Of a stretch of 64,000 bases of DNA, positions 59,393 to 64,000 are shown one piece after another. Positions within the stretch are counted from its first letter, which is position 1, and each line of letters begins with the position of its first letter. A program made the position numbers and the translations under genes. The notes beneath the pieces were generated by a model, which saw nothing but the letters and a program-made list of their open reading frames with translations, did not search any database and was not told where the DNA came from. This stretch comes from Leptospira sanjuanensis (GTDB lineage: Bacteria > Spirochaetota > Leptospiria > Leptospirales > Leptospiraceae). The stretch lies in NCBI RefSeq assembly GCF_022267375.1, contig NZ_JAIZBH010000001.1:1408001-1472000 (forward strand), written 5' to 3'.

Positions 59393-59630
59393 AGAGCCGC
59401 CCAAATAAGTTCTGGTTTTAGTTTATTCTTCGAATTCTTCCTTGGTCAATTCAAAAACAAAAACGCCGTTCAGAAAGGGGTTTTTTCATTACAAACGTTA
59501 TGAAATATGCGAATTCGAAATCAGAATGTCGTATAACAAAACGCGAATTCCATTTTTCAAGGTTATGGAATTTGAACGATTGTTCGAGCCGGAGGAATGA
59601 AAATTACGAAAAAGGAAACGAGCCGGATCT
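59393..59630. other. Spacer between hydroxylase and acetyltransferase genes
   Basis: About 240 bases, AT-rich from 59440 to 59560, which probably includes the hydroxylase promoter (reading leftward). No coding signal. Confidence 0.3.
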
Positions 59631-60146
59631 TTAAGCGTGATCCCGTGAACGGGAATAGATCCATTGGTCCAAAAAGGTTCCGTTTTTAAACACGGCTTCC
59701 TTACTCGTTCCGTCCAACACGAATCCGTTTTTTTCCAAAGCTCTGGCGGAGGCGGGTCGGTTTGAGAAAACCTCCGCGTAGATTCGGTGCAATCCGTGTT
59801 CCGTATATGCAATATTTAGAATATATGAGATTGCTTGAGTAACGATTCCCCGGTTCCAGAACGTTTCGCCGATCCAATAGCCGATTTCTCCGTTAAACCG
59901 ATAGACGTCGTCCTTAAAAATCAAAGTGATGATCCCGATCGCATTCTCCTCGAATACGATCGCAAACGTCCTGGATCGGGAATCCCTCAAACAAGCTCGA
60001 ATAAAATCGAGGGCGTCCGATAGTTGATACGGAAAGGGGAATGCTCCGCGTAAACCTAAGAATACGTTTTCCGAATTCGCGTGAACGGCAAGAGAAGACG
60101 CGTGTGATTCGGAGATCGGTTCCAATCGAAGATTCATCTGATTCAT
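59631..60146 (-). CDS. RimJ/RimL-type GNAT N-acetyltransferase
   Basis: 171 residues with the family order: MNLRLEPISESHASSLAVHA, AIGIITLIFKDDVYRFNGEI, GYWIGETFWNRGIVTQAISY (acetyl-CoA loop) and GLHRIYAEVFSNRPASARAL with EKNGF. The substrate could be a protein N-terminus or small molecule. Transcribed alone. Confidence 0.93.
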   Translation of the reverse strand: MNQMNLRLEPISESHASSLAVHANSENVFLGLRGAFPFPYQLSDALDFIRACLRDSRSRTFAIVFEENAIGIITLIFKDDVYRFNGEIGYWIGETFWNRGIVTQAISYILNIAYTEHGLHRIYAEVFSNRPASARALEKNGFVLDGTSKEAVFKNGTFLDQWIYSRSRDHA

Positions 60147-60285
60147 AAGGGACGATCAAAGGGGAAAAACTCCAAAAGAAAGTAAGATAAAAACGTTTCA
60201 AAGTCAATTCACTTCTACGGAAGACGTTTTGGAAATTTCTGTCATCACTTGACGAATTCTTCCGTTTTGCGAAAATCTGGTCTTT

Positions 60286-61347
<1,062 letters not shown>

Positions 61348-61420
61348 TGACGCATAGGCGGAAGTCCGGTAACTTCGCGGTTTTAGAAGCGCAAGGATAA
61401 AAATAGAAATTTCTTGAGGT

Positions 61421-61873
61421 TTACGAGTGGGTTATAATCCGCACGGAAATCGTGTTCTGATTTTCTTTTAAGATTCCGCACAGCTGTAGAGTCCAGTGTT
61501 TCGCGGCCTTGTCGTTGGATCGAGACGGTTCGCTCAGCATTCTCCAACCCCAATCCTCGAGTCCGATCCAAGAACCGTTCGGAAGAATTAGACCCGATGT
61601 ATAGTACTGATCGGGAAGATTGCGGGTGAAACAGACGTTATATAAAACGGCAGCCGATTCTTCTGAAAATTCCTTTCGAAGTTCCGCATCGGTCCAGAGC
61701 GATTCCTGCGGACCGAGCCAACTCTGATCCGGAAAAAACCAATAGTCCCACCATTTCTTCTGATTCATATCGATTCGATCTTCGTCCAGTTTGTGTTTGA
61801 ACAAAGCGGAATTCAGTTCTTCCGAAACGGATTTTATTTTTCGGGGAAGAAGAACGGTCGTATGCGATTTCAC
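61421..61873 (-). CDS. Hypothetical protein coupled to the YcxB-like gene
   Basis: 150 residues, soluble, with many aromatics (KKWWDYWFFPDQSWLGPQES, NGSWIGLEDWGWRM). No family recognised. It overlaps the upstream gene by 4 bases on the same strand, which supports its reality and a joint function. Confidence 0.6.
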   Translation of the reverse strand: MKSHTTVLLPRKIKSVSEELNSALFKHKLDEDRIDMNQKKWWDYWFFPDQSWLGPQESLWTDAELRKEFSEESAAVLYNVCFTRNLPDQYYTSGLILPNGSWIGLEDWGWRMLSEPSRSNDKAAKHWTLQLCGILKENQNTISVRIITHS

Positions 61874-62388
61874 TTCTCTTTCGTTTCCGCATTGCCGGAA
61901 AAACGATCGAGTTCCGTTAAAAATCGATTCGCATTTTCTTCCGAGTCGAAGCCGGTTCGATCGAGCAAAAAGTAGACGACCGAATAAACCCGTGCCTTTA
62001 GAAAAACATAATGTTTTTTGCGGATGATTTTTATGACGTCTTTCGGTTGTAAACGAAGTTCTCCTTTGTCGTCCACGATCGAAAGTTCGTTTTCATCGAT
62101 TCGAACCGTTCCCTGCAAATCCTCGAACCGGATTCGTTTTAAAAATAAAAACGGCCTAAGAATATGATAGAATCCTAAAATACCAAAAAAGAATGCAAAG
62201 CTCAGTCGATAGAGCGATTCCTCCAAAAGGCCGTATTCCAATATTGGAATGAGAAGCAGAATCGGTCCGGTGAATCTTCTTTGAAACCAAAGTATCGGCC
62301 GGTTGTAATATCCGAAGAGATAATTTTTCTTTTGTTGCTGTTTGGTGAGAGAGTATGTGAATTCCATAGGCGGTTCTTTTAGGAACAA
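61870..62388 (-). CDS. YcxB-like membrane protein
   Basis: 172 residues: MEFTYSLTKQQQKKNYLFGY near the start, two membrane spans (TGPILLLIPILEYGLLEES, LSFAFFFGILGFYHILRPFLF) and a beta domain with IRFEDLQGTVRIDENELSIVD. This matches the YcxB-like/PH-like family of unknown function. TTG 62388 follows AGGAG by nine bases; ATG 62367 is the alternative. Confidence 0.72.
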   Translation of the reverse strand: MFLKEPPMEFTYSLTKQQQKKNYLFGYYNRPILWFQRRFTGPILLLIPILEYGLLEESLYRLSFAFFFGILGFYHILRPFLFLKRIRFEDLQGTVRIDENELSIVDDKGELRLQPKDVIKIIRKKHYVFLKARVYSVVYFLLDRTGFDSEENANRFLTELDRFSGNAETKEK

Positions 62389-62540
62389 CAGAAATCGCTC
62401 CTGTTTTGTACTTATTTTACGATCATTCGGACCTTTTCCGAAAGATCGCTGCTTTCGGCGTACGAAGTTTCGGTGAAATCACCGCTTCGTTTTTCCTGTT
62501 CGTATAATTAAAAGAAGAATCTGAATTCTTCCGAAATCAA

Positions 62541-62572
62541 GAACAAGCAGACTTTCTATCGTCTGCCTGTTC
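62541..62572 (-). terminator. Hairpin after the FG-GAP gene
   Basis: GAACAAGCAGAC and GTCTGCCTGTTC form a 12-bp stem (one wobble or mismatch depending on strand) with an 8-base loop, 78 bases after the minus-strand FG-GAP stop. No long T run. Confidence 0.6.
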
Positions 62573-62649
62573 CTTTGATTTTCCTACATAAAGATCTTTT
62601 GAAGTCAGCACAAGACCCCGGATGGTTCGATCATCCTGCGTAAATTCGA

Positions 62650-64000
62650 TCAATAGATTGCGGAGCCGAACTCATTTGTATTGGAAGCGGCCCCTCCGAT
62701 TCCTCCGAACAAACCGGAACCCAAGATTACGCTATCCGCGCTTGCGGGGTTGTTCGTAATCGGCGCTACCCCGCCCGTGGAATGATAGATTCGAACCGCC
62801 TCCGATCCGTTTATCAGTAAATCGGGAAGCCCGTCTCCATTCACATCGCTGGTTCCGATCGGTATTCCGGGACCGTTGAGCATGGAATTGATTCCATAGA
62901 GCCCCCCCGTCACCATCGTGACATCTGCCATCGTAGTGTCCCGGGTCGCCCCGCCAACGGCTGGGGTCAAATATACGTACACAGTATTCGGACCCATGAA
63001 TGCGGATGCTGTCATGACATCCGCCCTTCCGTCCAAATCCATGTCACGAACTGCAAGTGTGAGTCCCAAGAATTGTCCATTGATTCCGTTCATTCCTGTA
63101 AATGCGCGGATGGCGCCTCCCAATGTTAAAGGAGTTCCGATTCCTCCGGCTCCCGCCGAATAATATGCGACGATCCGCCCTTGCTGGTTTACGTTCGGAT
63201 TTCCTACTTGAATGAAGAAAGGGGCTCCTGCTATGACATCGTTGAAACCGTCCAGATTCATATCACCCACCGCAACGGAATATCCGAGTTGTGCGGCTCC
63301 ACCGGGAACTCCAACTGCTGCAGGCGCGTTTCCGGTGTTATTCGTTATCGTATGAACCGTCGCGGTCAATCCTGCCGCTGCTCCGTAATAAACGTAGACT
63401 CTTCCCCAATCGATCCCGCCTCCTGCATACCCGGCATTGAAAATATATCCGGGGGCTCCGACCACGAGATCGTCTTCATTGCCTCCGTTAATATTTCCCG
63501 TTGCAAGGGAATATCCAAACCGTTCGCTCGCGGCTCCACCCGTTCTGAAAGAGGAGGCTCCCGCCCCAGCAGCAGTTACGGTTGCAGCCGTAATTCCCGC
63601 TGCACCGGCGGAATGAAATACATAGACTCTTCCTCTGGATCCATTGTAGCTCGGTGCTCCTACGATCAAATCCGTATAACCGTCTCCGTTGATGTCGCCT
63701 GTCGCTAATGCGCTTCCAAATTCATCGGTGGTTCCATTGGTTCCCGTCAACGTACTGTTGGCAAAGGCCGCAAAGGAAGTAGTGATACCCGCCGTTCCGG
63801 AAGAATAGAAGAGATAAACCCGGCCGTTGTTGGTTCCCGCGCTTTGGAATCTTGGAGATCCGATCGCTACGTCCGCATAACCGTCCCCGTTAAAATCTCC
63901 CATCGTTGCGGTTTTTCCGAAAAAGGACGCCGCGGTTCCAATGATGATTTTGCTCGCGAACTGAGCATTGGGGATCGTGATTCCAGCTGCTCCCGAAGAA
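62650..64000 (-). CDS. FG-GAP (integrin alpha-like) repeat protein, 5' end outside window
   Basis: The frame stays open to the right edge (continuing upstream of the internal Met at 63903 with SSGAAGITIPNAQFASKI), so the start lies beyond the window. At least six calcium-binding-type repeats are seen about 55-70 residues apart: GDFNGDGYADVAIGSP, GDINGDGYTDLIVGAP, GNINGGNEDDLVVGAP, GDMNLDGFNDVIAGAP, RDMDLDGRADVMTAS and SDVNGDGLPDLLINGS. These form a beta-propeller, normally surface-exposed or secreted. Linkers between are Gly/Ala-rich. The later repeats lose some Asp residues. Confidence 0.9.
   Translation of the reverse strand, partial: SSGAAGITIPNAQFASKIIIGTAASFFGKTATMGDFNGDGYADVAIGSPRFQSAGTNNGRVYLFYSSGTAGITTSFAAFANSTLTGTNGTTDEFGSALATGDINGDGYTDLIVGAPSYNGSRGRVYVFHSAGAAGITAATVTAAGAGASSFRTGGAASERFGYSLATGNINGGNEDDLVVGAPGYIFNAGYAGGGIDWGRVYVYYGAAAGLTATVHTITNNTGNAPAAVGVPGGAAQLGYSVAVGDMNLDGFNDVIAGAPFFIQVGNPNVNQQGRIVAYYSAGAGGIGTPLTLGGAIRAFTGMNGINGQFLGLTLAVRDMDLDGRADVMTASAFMGPNTVYVYLTPAVGGATRDTTMADVTMVTGGLYGINSMLNGPGIPIGTSDVNGDGLPDLLINGSEAVRIYHSTGGVAPITNNPASADSVILGSGLFGGIGGAASNTNEFGSAIY

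Overview
The window reads as chromosomal DNA of a spirochaete of the genus Leptospira. The reasons are a DUF1564-family gene, lipoproteins with loose lipoboxes, many TTG and GTG starts, a lolA/rodZ/rimO/pgsA/trpD/yajC/secDF gene order, and scattered GTGGGAACT-like intergenic motifs. Base composition looks mid-40s percent GC by eye. I cannot name the species from this. Both window edges cut genes: a membrane protein at the left end and an FG-GAP repeat protein at the right end.

Layout. 1-4.7 kb: a truncated membrane protein, a luciferase-like flavin oxidoreductase and an FtsK translocase. 4.9-5.8 kb: a DUF1564 gene and a repeat-like spacer. 5.8-17.9 kb: a long plus-strand housekeeping run with lolA, a rodZ-like gene, rimO, pgsA, trpD, yajC, a Ser/Lys-rich exported protein, secD, secF, ribD, ribE and ribBA. 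Many of its junctions overlap. 18-20 kb: a DUF4349 lipoprotein and pdxH on the minus strand, separated by a 78-bp tandem array. 20.1-29.4 kb: oxyanion import. Plus-strand modBAC faces minus-strand genes for an outer-membrane barrel, two sulfate-binding proteins and CysT, CysW and CysA. The two groups are separated by a decayed 42-bp periodic array.

29.5-37.8 kb: a 7TM-type SpoIIE phosphatase, a 44-residue protein, a large membrane protein, a DUF445 protein, a DUF1801-AlkD fusion and a pirin. 37.8-40.45 kb: an AT-rich island with a transposase-like remnant, a GT-C glycosyltransferase and two pairs of 14-bp inverted repeats. 40.4-47.8 kb: an HtrA-type protease, an Rrf2 regulator, an adenylate cyclase, a monooxygenase pair, a DPM1-like GT2 gene with a membrane partner, and a DUF1145 protein. 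47.9-55.5 kb: an amidohydrolase, lipoproteins, and a minus-strand set resembling an HpnM/HpnN lipid-transport pair (an MlaC-like protein and an RND protein) followed by a lipoprotein. 55.7-64 kb: a lipoprotein/exported-protein pair, two acetyltransferases, a fatty acid hydroxylase, a saccharopine dehydrogenase-like protein, two small unknowns and the FG-GAP protein.

I see no tRNA, rRNA, CRISPR array, phage or intact insertion sequence. The most unusual items are the two repeat arrays at operon ends, the AT-rich island, the DUF1801-AlkD fusion, the Ser/Lys-rich protein inside the Sec operon, and the histone-like Lys/Ala tail on the RND protein.
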